64,000 nucleotides of DNA from Paralvinella palmiformis (lineage: Eukaryota; Annelida; Polychaeta; Terebellida; Alvinellidae), in NCBI GenBank assembly GCA_025642065.1, contig JAODUP010001286.1, positions 18,796-82,795 on the forward strand, written 5' to 3'. The notes under the pieces are model-generated. The model ran no database searches, was not told the origin of the DNA, and saw only the letters and a program-made list of their open reading frames with translations. The position numbers were made by a program, and so were the translations under genes. Positions 1 to 12,269 of this stretch are shown here, in pieces; positions within the stretch are counted from its first letter, which is position 1, and each line of letters starts with the position of its first letter.

Positions 1-1129
1 ACTCAGAGTCTGGTAGTCTTAACGACTTGGATTACTCTTTCTTCTGCAGTGGCAAACCCGAAGGAGAAATATGGGAGGCTGGAGTGGGCTTTACTATCAA
101 AAAGGATATCGTCACAAAACTGGCTGAAATGCCACGACCATTAAGTGATAGCATCATGACGACGAGACTACATCTGAGCAAGGATTTAGTATCAGCGAGT
201 ACGCTTCAAGAATGATAAACTAATAGCAAAACAAGGAGGCCTTCTACAACCAGCTGGCAAGTGTGCCCAGTGGCATCCTTTGTACAAATAATGGGATTGG
301 GAAATGCCACTCCAATGGCGAGCTTTTACTGACTCTGTGCTCTGAGTTCGAACCGATAGTGATGAACACCATGTTCAAGCAGAAGGATGGCCAATCGGAT
401 GCGCCCTCCTTCTAGACACTCTCATATTATCGACTTCATCATCATGAGGTGTCTGGATAAGATGGACATCCACGGTACACATGTCATGCTTGGACCTAAC
501 TGTTGGACCGATCACCAGAAGTTGAGGTCAAAAGTGGCTTTCAGAATACGACAAAAGCACAACAGGTAAAAGAAAAGTAAGCCTACCAACCTCAACAATG
601 TAAAAGTAAGTACCATCGTCCATAGGGAAAGTTTTGAGCTGGAGATCGACAATGATCTCGCCCATTGGGAAGAGAAGGAAAACTCATCACCAGACGAGGA
701 ATGGGCAGTTCTGCAGCAGGTCGTGTACAACACAGCCAAGACTTATCTTAGCAGGCCAGACAGAAAACACCATGACTGGTTCTACTATAACAACCAGGAG
801 CTACAGACTCTTTTGAGCAGAAAATACCAAGCCGACCAGAGAGTGTTGCATACCAGGAGTACTAGACCCACCACTTCAACATATAAAGATAGCCATAGAC
901 TGATACCAAAGCAGGTTCTCTACTATCATCTGCCTTCTTGTAACAGAAAGAGATGGCGCCCTCGTCTCCGGTTCAAGGATACCATCAAGAACAAACTGAA
1001 GCTGAGAGACGTAAAGACCGACCCATGGACATCACTATTACAGCAGAGAGATAAATAGAGAGCAATAGTCAAGTGATTGAAGCTGTCTTTTTCGCATCGC
1101 GGCCAACAGCATATGATGTTAAAACATGA
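1..1129 (+). mobile_element. RTE-type LINE, internally deleted and broken ORF
   Basis: This is a decayed ORF2 of an RTE-type LINE, the class often auto-annotated as craniofacial development protein 2-like. One frame (27-215, 387-1058) reads an APE-type endonuclease with SGKPEGE and EAGVGFTIKKD, then IDFIIMRC, GPNCWTDHQKLRSKVAFRIR and the post-endonuclease linker EEWAVLQQVVYNTAKTYL. Between about 216 and 387 the frame shifts (KEAFYNQLAS, NGIGKCHSNGELLL) and a short piece of the endonuclease is missing near 285-290. At about 896-912 the linker joins directly to the LINE C-terminus (PKQVLY, RPRLRFKDTIK, SLLQQRDK), so the whole reverse transcriptase is absent. A stop at 1056-1058 replaces the usual Trp after RDK, and the tail RPTAYDVKT ends at 1129. 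The left end runs off the window. Family recognition is from remembered conserved segments; the deletion is a direct reading. Confidence 0.85.
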
Positions 1130-1500
1130 CCTACTTGTACATATCATATAAAATGTAGATATTATTGTATCAAATAGAAAAGGTGTACGCGTACCCAGGT
1201 AATATATGTAAATACGTGTATTAAATATTTAACAATTTAATTCAATTAACTTATTTACATAATCACCTTTTTTCTTTAGGTATTTACTTAAATAAGCCAT
1301 ATGGCAAGTTTGATACTTGTCTAATGTAATATTATATTGTAAGCATCTGTGAACTCACAGGACACAACTATAAATAGACAATCGATACCTCTCACATTGT
1401 CTCTTGTCTTTAATAATTCATGTATCATAATATTGGCGCAAACAATATATGAAGCAATTGAGAATTTTCGTATTTAAGTAGAAAACGGTAATAAAATACT
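1130..1500. other. AT-rich non-coding stretch
   Basis: No coding similarity, tRNA-like box or clear repeat was seen. It separates the RTE remnant from the next LINE fragment. Confidence 0.6.
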
Positions 1501-1790
1501 TTTAGGTCTGTAAGAAATTATGATATTATACCAGATTAGTTATCTGAAATGGAGAAGCAGATTCAGTCTTCATCTTCTAAGACCCGCTATTATCAAATCA
1601 AGAACACAAATAGTGAAACATGTAAGACTTTAATCCAAAGCCTTATACATCACAGACCGAACTAATCATAAATTATATACTTGTCACTCACAAAATAAAA
1701 ACATTATATTGGCTTCCTACATTGTTATCCTGTTTCATACAAAGTACTATGCGGAATAGCACCGCTGAATCTAAGACGTCTAATATATCA
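1500..1790 (+). mobile_element. LINE RT C-terminal fragment (CR1/jockey group)
   Basis: The plus strand from about 1546 reads EMEKQIQSSSSKTRYYQIKN and then ETCKTLIQSLI, matching the segment after the palm domain of CR1/L2-like reverse transcriptases (MEKQV, YYxIRNIxxIR, ACKTLVxSLI). After stops and a gap, 1740-1790 reads YKVLCGIAPLNLRRLI, matching the downstream YKALHGLAPxYLxELI block. Roughly 50 residues between the two blocks are missing. The same blocks recur in the elements at 10.7 kb, 30.4-30.9 kb (minus) and 43.2 kb (minus), so these are pieces of related families. Confidence 0.7.
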
Positions 1791-2690
1791 TATATATCAA
1801 TAGGTCTGCTGGGGGCTTTGGTCTTGTTAATTATTTTAAAGTGCCAAATATTCATACAACAATTTGAGGAGCTACATTTTGAATAAAATATAATTGAAAT
1901 TTAAAGTGGTGAAAACTTGAGACATATTTAAATATTGTCATTAAAAGGGTATCCTTGTTATGTAAGTGATACGGTTCAGACTAATGTTGCAAACCTATAT
2001 TTATTTAAGTAGAAAATATTAGTAGAAAATTAGTTACCTTTGAATTATATATTGTTTAGGTTTGAAACCAATCCGTTACATAATATAAAGATGGAAATTT
2101 CTTTGTTCAGTCAAACAACTGGCCAGGTTTTCCTTCTGGAATATAGCAACTCGTCCAAATTTTAAAGTGTAGAGGATTAGTTCTCATCGTGGAGTAGTCA
2201 ATGGTAGACTCTCAGCACCTGTTTCTTTGGGATAACTGGTTATTTAACTAAACTCATCTCAATTAGTAAAGTCATATCTCACCAAAATATTTAATTTAAG
2301 GTTCTTAACATAGGTCATTCTTTAACATCTACAGACGATCACATTTATTTTGTTTAGTAGACGATTCGTCTAAATTCGATCAATTACGTATGTCTTCAGA
2401 TCTGCTTACCCAAATATGGTTTTATTAATAGCTAACTGAAATCTATTTTTCATATCGTACTTAAATATGGAAGAAAGTATACTCTCATTTGTGTAAGCGT
2501 GCTAGTATGTATGTTTTATATTTTGTGTGTGTGCGCGCTTCTGCGTATCTGTATATGTGTTTGTTTCTGTGTGTCCGTTTTTAATTGCTTAAATTGTAAT
2601 ATCTAATTGTCACAATAATCTGTTAGATTTGACATATTGTATTCTTTCAATTATACTAAATCAAACAACATGACACTTATGATATGACAT
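1790..2690. other. AT-rich non-coding stretch with a short GT-rich patch
   Basis: Nothing coding is visible. A GT/GC-rich simple-sequence patch lies at about 2515-2570. Confidence 0.6.
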
Positions 2691-4720
2691 GATATTTATA
2701 TACGTTGATATTTTCAGCTTGTCTTAGATGGATTGTGATTATTCTACTCTATCAGTATAATAATATATTAGTGACCATATATTTAATTTATTATCAGTAT
2801 AAAGTATATTATGATTAATATGTTATATAATGGATTGTTATTAATGACCAATCATCACTTTTGTTGTGAAATGTGTTTTTAAAATATTATTACCGAATAA
2901 ATATCTTAGTTTATTTTCCTTATATTCCTATGAATAGAACAATTAAATAATACATTTGCTACACGCTACATATATAATTATGCGTGTTGCGCAACAACAG
3001 ATTAAAAATAAGTTAATTAAAAACTAAATTCATATTCTAAATATAAATTAACTATACTACGAAACCCAAAAGTAGTTTGTGTACCTAGAGTTATGCGTGT
3101 TAATAGATAGCTAAAAGTTCACATGTTTTAATATGAAATAAATAGGAGAAATGACAATGGCATATTGGTGTCAAAGAATGCCACAATTAACCATGATGTT
3201 GGGTGAATTCCTCCAAACATTTGTCTTAACAATATCATAATTTACTTTCCGATGTAATTATAACAGTAAATCAATGACACCATACTGAACATTTCAGTAG
3301 GAATTTTTAAATGAGAGTACGATCATCACCTTCAATGTATAAGTCACTAAAATGGATCATCATTGGTATCACTGACAGTTCAAGGTATGACCTTTGTTTG
3401 ACCTGTGATACACTTTGGCCTTCTGTGTGTTGGTGCCACTATGTAGTAGATGACCATTGACGTATCAATTATCTCATCGATAATGGCTCGTCTCCAAAGA
3501 GACATGTCCCACGAGTAATAGCCACAAAGAGAATGATTGAAGGATTTGATGAATTGGGGATATTGAAACAAACCCCCCAAAATAAACGATTACTCTGATG
3601 GATAAGGATGTCGTCCATTTACGCTACACAGTCCGACCCCGTCGTTAATAGACAGGGACAAATATTTCCTTTTAATATTAGGTTTTATAATTGGCCATAA
3701 TTTACCTTAAGATGCTACACGCTGATTTTATAGATAAGTCAATCACTAAATAAAATATCATATTGTAGCAGCTAGTTTGTAAAATGCTAGTTGGAGATTT
3801 CTCCATTTTCGTTGTTCTTAATATTTTGTGACACCAGCAACAGTTATCTATTAAAATAGTTTGTTTAATAGCATAATATATCATGTTAATATTTATAATA
3901 ATAGATGGAGAAGATATCTTCTCTACCGTATATCATTAAAAAACTAGAAAAATACAGAAATACATGACCTGATTAGAAAGGTCGATTAACATCAATAGCC
4001 TGTTGTTTGCAAATCAACATCTTCGTATCCAGTATCAATCATGTCGGCACATCATTAAGAGATAACGATCAGTTTTTTCTGTAATATTATAATTCATATT
4101 TATTATAATTCATATTTATTATAATTAGTATTAATATTATAAGCCGATATCATGCTATTGATGACTGGCTAATATATTTGGTCAGTACCTAGTATTCCTA
4201 GTTGGTTTATTAGTAGGTGGGTCAATCAGTCAGTTACCTGGATGGTTTATCTGCTAGATCAGTTGCTAATTCGGGCATTAATGTTTTATTTTCTGATGCT
4301 CACATCTAGTCCCTATTTTAAGCACAGTATTTACCAAGCAGTGCCAACACATGACATGACTTCTAAGCACTATTGAACTAAGCATCAGGATAAGCGACGC
4401 TATAATAAGTGCTATGTTAATGGCATTATCTAAGTATCCATCAATCAGAGATTTAATTTTATAATCGCCAACATATACTCACTGTCGCACATCATATATA
4501 ATTATTATAGTAATTAGCAGCAGTGTAATATGCAGTTTTGAGGAAAACCATCTCGAAACATCTATTGAGAACATCAACTCATGTATTAATATGTCTAAGT
4601 GATGGCTTTCGCAAACTCTGCTCACCTGTTTCTATGTCTATATGTATATACAAAATCTCATACCTCAATCGTATAAGTGATTTCAGACACAAACCCTGCA
4701 ACGGGAGCTAAATAGGTTAT
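2690..4720 (+). repeat. Unit R copy A (diverged multi-kb repeat)
   Basis: Colinear with copy B at 23.43-26.19 kb. Matched landmarks are 2690-2860 with 23430-23640 (TTAGTGACCA, AATGGATTGTT); 2880-2960 with 23690-23760; the core 3240-3560 with 24090-24380 (TATGACC, CGTCTCC, ACGAGTAATA, CACAAAGAGA or CATAAAGAAA); 3690-3840 with 24540-24690 (AAGTCAATC, CTAGTTTGTAAAATGCTAG); 3940-4010 with 25550-25640; 4150-4260 with 25740-25850 (TTGATGACTGGCTAAT, TCAGTCAG); and 4580-4690 with 26010-26190 (CAAACTCTGCTCACCTGTTT). No ORF is conserved, so it reads as non-coding. It lacks the part found at 28.8-29.4 kb and 41.7-42.3 kb. Confidence 0.65.
4092..4126. repeat. 16-bp tandem duplication
   Basis: ATTCATATTTATTATA occurs twice head to tail (4092-4107, 4108-4123), then degenerates. 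Confidence 0.85.
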
Positions 4721-4729
4721 TCCCGATTG

Positions 4730-5945
4730 ACGTCATTAATTGTCCACCAATTGTCCCCAACATGAGAGTACTACATGCAATTAAAGGCATAAACATGAGA
4801 ATAACTTATTTTGATAGAGAAACATGAGTAAAATTAATATTGTATTTGATCTTTTCCAACGTGGTATGTCTATATAGCAAGAGGTAATTATATTTGACGG
4901 TGTGTTTTGGTTAACTTCATCAAGTAAATATACATTAACCATGCTAATGTATTCTATTGTATCATATAGTTCAAAGATTTTACCTACTCGTTTCAATAAG
5001 TAGGTTGTTTGAATTCAAGCATAGCGTGGTCACTGAGACTCGGAAGGTAATATGTGTGATATCTGACAAATACGGCCTGTGTTGAATTGTGATCTTATAC
5101 AAACTATATGAGTTTGCAATTTCTCTATCTCGACTATATCTAGGCACCACATTAGTAAATAGAAGTCAGGAAAGTTTTATCGAGCTATAAGAATAGCATT
5201 TAGCCACCTTTGTCTAAACGTTCTATATTTGTGTGTCAAATCACCGTTTTTTTAAAAACTAATTAAGCGACTCCATTCTGATAAGTGAATTCCTTTTATC
5301 ACTGAGAAAGCCTAACAATTATTTAAATTCAGTGAAACCCAAGTATATGCATAGTAACGCACCCATAAAGAGATAAATTAAGGGGAAATGTGTACTGATG
5401 AAAGAGTTCCTTAATGGAAGAATTCGAAGTAAGAAAACATTTTGTTCTGTTGCGTTTAACCAGAATTATTAAAATTAATAATCAGTTGATGAATTTCTCC
5501 AACCTTTATCCCGCCATTGCATCAAGATTAGTTGCGGCTAATTGTAGTAGACCAGAAGGACAGCTTTAAATAATTACTGCGCTTGTGATAGTTATGATAA
5601 ATGATGGTAATCAGAGATAATGGAAGATAGCATAAATATTGTATGTACATCTATTGTTTTTAAAGCTTGGAAATAAATCACTATATCTAGTATTAACTAT
5701 TAGGAATAAGGTGTCGGATTAATTAGATCGACAACGGCGAAGTTGATATTTAAAGGCAACAAATTCGTTGACTCAAATATCGTTAGTGATAATGCGCAAT
5801 AGCCACCGTATAACTATTTGAGTTAGATCAGAATGTCTCAAGGCTGCATACTAATAATTTATTATTCAAATATTAATATTTAAAATGATTTAACCAGAAT
5901 TATGAATCAGAACAATCATACTTGTTGTGGACATATAGAATATGA
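4730..5945. other. AT-rich non-coding stretch
   Basis: No coding or tRNA-like feature was recognised. ORFs here are short and lack any family motif. Confidence 0.55.
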
Positions 5946-5949
5946 AATA

Positions 5950-8144
5950 TAAATATACAATTTGTCCCAATGAAGCCTATAATGAACTTTTAAATTTATA
6001 TCACAATGTTTTAATGAATCATTTCCGATCGTTAAAATACCATCTAAAACCAAACTGCCAAAACATGAACCATGGTACACACCTGGTATTAGGGTGTCTT
6101 CAAAAACAAAGGCTAAGTTGATCTTTAAAAAATCAATACCTCCTAAACATAACATACAAAAATGTAAAGAATTTAACATATTGCATACAAAACTTCAACA
6201 TCCATTAAAAACAACCTATTTTGAAAATAAAATGGAAGAAATTAAGTTCAATATTACGAAAACCTGGAGCACCCTTAACAAAATAATAGAAAAACATAAT
6301 GACAAATCTGGACTCCCAAATAACTTTGTAAGAAATAACACCCAGGTCGGTGACAGCCAGAAAGTCGCTGAGGCTTTCAATATATTCTTTTTCAAAAATA
6401 GGACTCCAAACTGGTCTTAATGTTCCTAAAGTTAATACAAGTTTTAAATCATTTATGCCCAAACCCACACTCCATAGTATATTTCTAGGTCCAGTTAGCG
6501 CAATCAAACGTTTTAAACTAAAACCTAAAACCAGCTCTGGTTATGATTTTATATCGACTAAACTTATCAAGGCTACTATTAAAGACATACTAGAACCTCT
6601 CACTCAAACTGGAATAATAATAATAATATAAGAAGCGCCTATATAACATCTAAGAAGGTTACTTTAACGACATGACATGACAATAGCAAAAGTCATCCCT
6701 ATTTATAAACCTTGTGATAAGACCGTATTAAAAAATTATAGACCTATTAGCTTACTCCCAGCATTTAGTAAAGTAATAGAAAAAGTCAAGTTTAAAAAAT
6801 AACTTATATACCAATAATGAATACCAATAATTTATTCTTTAAACACCAGTATGGGCTCCTAGAAAATCACTCAACTGTTCATCCAATTCTCCATCTATTA
6901 AACCAATGTGTTCTATCTACAAATCATCCTGAGTTTACATTAGCTATCTTTTGTGCAGAGCCTTTGACCTAATCAGTCATGTTATTTTGTTAAGCAAATT
7001 ACGTTGTTACGGAATACAAGGTATTGCGCATGACTGATTTATAAATTAGTTGACGGATCGTGTAGAGTATGTTGACATTGACGGATACAAATCATCACAC
7101 TCTCACATACAATGCGGAGTTTCTCGAGGCTCAATTCTGGGACCTGTTTTATATTTGATTTATGTAAATGACACATGTTTCTCTTGGAATGGTCGTATGC
7201 TTTCGATTGCTGATGATACAACCACTTATGTATCTGACTCGAACGTTGTTATTCTTTTTAATAATGCAAACATTCTCTATTTATATGGTTCTGCTCAAAT
7301 CGACTTTCGCTAAATCCCAACAAAACTAAATATATCATTATAAGACCTCTATCGTTAAAAGGTGATCTTTCCCCCAAAACACATATTAATTGAAAACACC
7401 TTGCTGCAAAGAATAGGCAACGGTCGTGATAAAAAGCGGTCAAATTCTTAGGTATTCTGATTGATGAACATTTAATACGGAGACATCATCTATCCCACAT
7501 TAATCACAAGGTATCTCGAGCATAATTCTCCTTGAAACGAGTTCTCCTAAGCAATGCATGAAAACGTTATACTATTCACTCGTTCATTCTCATCTTTCAT
7601 GCGGAAACCTAGTTTGGGAAAAGGCGACTTAACCGGCTTTACGTCAGACCATTTTGCTACAAAAACGGGCTATCCGTTTAATCAACAATGCCCAGTACAA
7701 CAGCCACACTGACCCACGTTTCCGTAGTTCTCGTATATTAAAGCTCGCTGACTTAGTAGAATACCAGGCAGCACTTTCTGGCGTTTGATTATAATGCTAA
7801 ACATTACCAATATCGTTTAATGGCATTTTCACATTCAATAGAGATCTGCCAAACGCCCGTCTGACAAGACAATCGGACTATTTGCATGTATATTGTTACC
7901 GTTGACCCAGGATTATTATCAACCCAGTCTACCTCCCATTTTATTAGTTTTCCGTGATAGACAAAATCGTTTTGTTATTTTAATTTATACATTCTTGTCC
8001 TGTTGCTTCTCTTTTCTCCTCCTCTCGAATACGGCAACCATCCCTCATCCATCATAGGGCCAGTAGTAAGATACCACTAATGGTATACTGGTCCTTTCAA
8101 TTTACATTTTAATTACTAATTATAATCAATATGTAAGCCTTGTG

Positions 8145-8224
<80 letters not shown>

Positions 8225-8245
8225 AAATAAATAACCTTATTTACT
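5950..8245 (+). mobile_element. 5'-truncated jockey-group LINE with degenerate RT
   Basis: The plus strand carries the second half of a LINE ORF2. From about 5955 it reads YNELLNLYHNVL, EPWYTPGI, ENKMEEIKFNITKTWSTLNK and VAEAFNIFF, the linker between endonuclease and RT. Then come KPKTSSGYDFISTKLIK (about 6530), VIPIYKP with [17 protein letters not shown] (6690-6790), RAFDLISHVILLSKLR (6960-7010), QCGVSRGSILGPVLYLIYVND (7110-7170) and the catalytic box IADD at 7206-7217. Both aspartates remain but the aromatic residue is Ile, and GVPQG has become GVSRG. The thumb and C-terminus (RAIRLINNAQY, DPRFRSSRILKLADLVEYQAA) lie in shifted frames up to about 7870. Many stops and frameshifts show that it is dead. 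The 3' end runs into (TA)n and a TTAC tail at 8229-8261. The endonuclease is absent. Confidence 0.88.
8148..8217. repeat. (TA)n microsatellite at LINE 3' end
   Basis: About 70 bp of nearly pure AT dinucleotide within the 3' UTR of the preceding LINE, followed by an AATAAATAA stretch and (TTAC)n. Confidence 0.95.
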
Positions 8246-8264
8246 TACTTACTTACTTACAACT

Positions 8265-8585
8265 AACACGTGACTAAATGTCGTCACTTGACAAAACCTT
8301 TTGCTACACCAAACATATCGTCTGCCCAAAAGTGTCTTTGATGTTAACAAGACTGACCAGAGACGCTATTACTCAGGGGTATATATCACGTGACATAAAT
8401 TGAAATAGCAGAGCCTTTGATTATTTCTGACCTCGGCAAATGGAACAATACACTGTTAACTATTATAATATATTCAGCAGCATGTAACCTTAGCAATGAC
8501 AAAGAGTTATTTGCTAACCGTTATTATCTACTGTAAAATATTAATAAAACGGTAAATTTGTCATAAACTAGGGAATAGAACAGGG
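8265..8585. repeat. Dispersed repeat shared with 61.58-61.91 kb
   Basis: Blocks in the same order as at 61.6 kb: ACGTGAC, CATATCGTCTGCC (cf. GCATCGTCTGCC), a GTGTCTTTGATG-like block, TATATATCACGTG with GACATAAATT (cf. TATATATCAGGTGGCATAAATT), TTATCTACTGTAAAATA and AATTTGTC. It is moderately diverged and has no ORF. Confidence 0.6.
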
Positions 8586-8619
8586 AAATGTATCTTGCTC
8601 ACACACACATACAGACAAA

Positions 8620-8775
<156 letters not shown>

Positions 8776-8969
8776 TACATAATCAAATAATTTGGCAGTA
8801 TTAAAGACAGACAGACAAGCCGACATACAGATAAACAGAGATACAGGCAGACCGACAGACAGACATAGTGATAGACAGATAGACAAAGCGAAGGGCAGGG
8901 AGGGGAAAAGGTGGATACAAGGATAATTTAGGCTAGTGTGTAAAGCAGAATGGAGACAACCGAAGGCTC

Positions 8970-9500
8970 TAAACACGCTACTATTAGTTTACACGATTGG
9001 TTAATTTTTGTTGTTTTAGTAGATTTAATATATTGAAATCATCGGGAGGATATTCGTGAAGAGGAGAATGATAAATAGAGAGTTGATGCTCCACTGAGCT
9101 TGTCTAAGGTGATTATTCGTGTTATTTAACATTAACAGGATAAAGTGCCCTATTCTTCATTTATTTATCGACATCACTTTTAGTTCCAGTAAAAATCCAT
9201 TAGAATACACGAGAGTATGACAATTTAGATGCCCCCTGCTTCATATTGGAACAAACTAGTAACGTGTCACTGTGTAAAAACAGCGTCAACCGATTTCGTC
9301 GATTTGTTTTTAAAGATTTGTTGGCAAAAGGCCTGCAAAAATAGATAATAATTATTTTCATTGGTAGGATTATTGAATTTTGTGATAATTTGATGATAAA
9401 CGATACGTATTATCTTGTCTATTGAGCATATCAAAGGTGAAAGGTTTGTTGCGTCTTAAAGAATAATTAATATGAAATTATTTTATTCTAAAATCAGACA
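8970..9500. other. AT-rich non-coding stretch
   Basis: No coding similarity seen. Confidence 0.55.
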
Positions 9501-10268
9501 TGAGGCTGTTGCATTATAGGTTGTTAAATTACCTAGTGTCTCTTTCCACCTCAAAAAAACAGGGACATGATAGTTTTTCAATCATTAAACGATGACACGT
9601 ATGATCCCATACAATAAGGCTGATATATGTTTCATTAAAATGATCCATGTGATACTTTCTGAAATAATTACATTGTAATGGAAAAATTAATTTTCAACCA
9701 AATGGCTTATTGACATTTGGATACAAAATCATGTTTTGGACTAAATTAGTGAAAGAAGAAAACGAATCTCGTCTTTCCAAATTTTACAGCTCTTTTTAAA
9801 CTTCATCTGTTACAAGTGGTATTTAATATTTTACTTCCTATGTAATGTTTATTATAAAAATGTTGTTAGATTATCTAGTATCTCTTTCCATATCATAAAA
9901 GGGACTCTTGTCTTGAGTAAAACAATTCAAAAGACTAGAGGTCATTTGCTTTTCGTCATCTAAAATATTACGTGTCGATGAAACGGAATTATGATAACTT
10001 CCATACATATTGAACTTTGTGTAGGCATGGTTACAATTTGATAATCGATACTCCGCATAATATTTCTATAATTAATATTAAGTTTTGTAAGCAATATATG
10101 AAGACATTGAGAACATGTCTATTAAAGTACTAATTAGTTACATTAATTATTCCGTGTCGACGAAATTTATGCCTGATACTAGATATTTCTCGTGGAATGG
10201 AGAAGCATCAGCATATGTTAGTGTCATTACCAAATATAAAATATAGGACTAAGACATAGATACATAAA

Positions 10269-10462
10269 GGGGCGCCTCCATGGTCTAGCGGTAGCGTGTT
10301 GGACTACAGATCACTACTATCCGTGTTCAAAACTCGGCGTGGACATATCTGAAGGTTGTTTCGTCTTTGACTTCGCCTCAATACATTTGGAGGTCGCTCG
10401 GCCCATTTAGCCTACCTTGTGCACAAAAGTGGCCGTAAAACATCGATCGTCATCAATCATCC
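10269..10462 (+). mobile_element. tRNA-headed SINE, copy 1
   Basis: The element begins with a tRNA-like head. It has an A-box TGGTCTAGCGGTAGCG (a good match to TRGYNNARNNG) and, about 45 bp on, a B-box-like GTGTTCAAAACTC (consensus GGTTCRANYCC). A unique body follows (CATATCTGAAGG, TTTGACTTCG, TGGAGGTCGCTCGGCCCATT, AAAAGTGGCCGTAAAA), ending in ATC-rich sequence. The head cannot fold into a convincing acceptor stem, so this is a retroposon and not a tRNA gene. The second copy at 13.5 kb confirms the body and the ATC-type tail. Confidence 0.8.
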
Positions 10463-10639
10463 TAGATACATAAATGATGAAACATGTACGATTGTAGTCT
10501 AAGCCGTAGTCATTTCCTGTCTGGACTATAGCAGTGCCAAGATATATAATATCCATCTGTCTTTCAACAAAACGTCTGCAAAGAGTGCACAACATTGTTG
10601 CATGTTTGTTGAGAAACATATAACAATACCCTAACTTCC

Positions 10640-10895
10640 TGTAATTGTCGGAAAACCTTACAAAATTATTTCCCCCAGATTCAATGCACTGAGTGGAATA
10701 GCCCCACTAGATCTTAGATGGCTTATCGAAATGGAAAGGTCAATGATGGTTCTTCAGGCTGAGTCTTATTCACGTTTGATGGTACTGAAAAGTCATACAA
10801 TAATCAACGGAGAGAAATCGTTTCTAGTAACAGTGCCAATGCTCGGGAATGGCTTGCCTGGAAATATTAAACTTGCAGGAAGTAAATAATTATTT
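10640..10895 (+). mobile_element. LINE RT C-terminal fragment (CR1/L2-like)
   Basis: One frame from about 10690 to a stop near 10890 reads ALSGIAPLDLRWLIEMERS, LQAESYSRLMVLKSHT, INGEKSF and GNGLPGNIKLAGSK. This matches the C-terminal block of CR1/L2-like LINEs (APxYLxELIxxY, RSxSxxLLxVPRSRT, YGERSF, LWNSLPxxIRxAxS). It corresponds to the region after LHWLPV and lacks the catalytic RT. Confidence 0.75.
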
Positions 10896-11399
10896 GGCAT
10901 TTGTTTTTCTTTTCCAGTCAGAATATTGGGGCCCCGAAAATTAACAGCTTCATATCATAGAGGGTTATATTTTCAATACTATTTTGAGCTTTAAAGTTTA
11001 CGGGAAACGTTTCTGAGAAATATTAGCTAGATCAGGATTGGAAGAGGGTTGAAGAGGGAACAGGAAGATGATATGAATTATAGTAATTCATCTATGTAAT
11101 CCTACGTCTTCCCTTTATTATTAGTCATATGCCATAAACAGGAGTTGCTGATTAACTATCGCATCGACGTTTTTAAATCTTAAAAAGTTGAAACGTACGA
11201 TCCCATAAATATGAAGCTGTTGTATGATTCACTAAAATTATCTATGTGATCATTGCTAATATTATTATAATGTAAGTTAAGCAAGATTTTAAAACAAATC
11301 GTTTGTTGATCTTTGGATAGAAATTAGATTTTTAACTTAATTAGTGAAATAAAAAAGGAATCTCATTAGTAATGTTCATCATTTTGTTGATTTATATTT

Positions 11400-12110
11400 G
11401 TTTGAATGAAGACTGAGAGAATACTCACAGAATATGTTTTAAGTGAATCCGCATAGGTTAAAGTCAAAACTTTTGCTACACGATATTTATTTTCCAATAC
11501 GAAAATATAATGAACATGACAAGAAAACAATTAGTCTGAATACGCTATATATATATAACGTTATCATAATCCATATTTAAAAAGGAATGTAATATTTCAT
11601 CAGTTTCAAGTTTGGTCTTTGACATTGATTTAAATATAGATTTTTTGCAAATGAAGTGAGAATGAGACATAGTCCTTTGACTAGAGTGTTTATGTTGTTA
11701 AACACTTTTCTGAGGTTCACCCCGGTATACAAATGCCCGATTAATGAAGTCAAATCGATATGGTTATAAAATTTGTAAATATATAATTAAACATTATAAC
11801 CGAGAACCAAGGAAGTTACATAACTTTAGATGTAAAGTGAATCATTCCATCTTGAACTTTTCTAATTCTAGCTGATGGTGACTAATACAAGATTACAAGC
11901 TGATGGAATATAACGTTTTATTTCCGTAATCAGTTAATAATATCCTATTAGCCTTGGAGACTTACGATCACAACAGAGATTTAATAATCGGATGAAGGTT
12001 TCTTCCTGGACAACAATCCTGATTAGGATAATGATTGTGCTGCTGCGAAAAACATTAATATTGCAATTAGTTCAACTACTAGATCGACTAATATTCCTTC
12101 TATCATAATT
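11400..12110. other. AT-rich non-coding stretch
   Basis: No coding similarity seen. Confidence 0.55.
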
Positions 12111-12205
12111 ACTACTACTACTGCTACTGCTACTAATATTAGTACTACTGCTACTACTACTAATGCTACTAATACTACTACTACTAATACTACTACAACT
12201 CTCAG
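12108..12205. repeat. (ACT)n trinucleotide microsatellite
   Basis: Imperfect ACT repeats with GCT and AAT variants. It is the complement of the (AGT)n arrays at 24.81-24.90 kb and 49.26-49.55 kb. Confidence 0.9.
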
Positions 12206-12269
12206 TAAAACTACTATCACTATTTCTACTTTTAAAAATATTGAAAATAATAATAATATTCCTGTCAGA

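Larger units (their letters stand above)
9500..11400 (+). repeat. Cluster of diverged local repeats (three partial copies)
   Basis: The segment 9580-9780 (ACGTATGATCCCATA, TTCATTAAAATGATC, ATGTGAT, TTGACATTTGGATA, AATTAGTGAAA) recurs in the same order at 11180-11380. The block TTGTTAAATTACCTAGTGTC with TCTTTCCAC at 9520-9560 recurs as GTTAGATTATCTAGTATCTC at 9865-9890, followed by an ACGTGTCGATGAAA block near 9970. They are direct repeats, separated by a SINE and a LINE fragment. No ORF is conserved. Confidence 0.55.

Noticed and set aside
5430..5640. Repeat shared with 60.37-60.56 kb
   Set aside because: A few blocks agree (CATTGCATCAAG, GGTAATCAGAGATAA), but the alignment between them is too weak to claim by eye.
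10269..10345. Possible tRNA gene
   Set aside because: It has A- and B-box-like motifs but no acceptor or anticodon stem pairing, and the attached body is repeated at 13.5 kb, so it is a SINE head.
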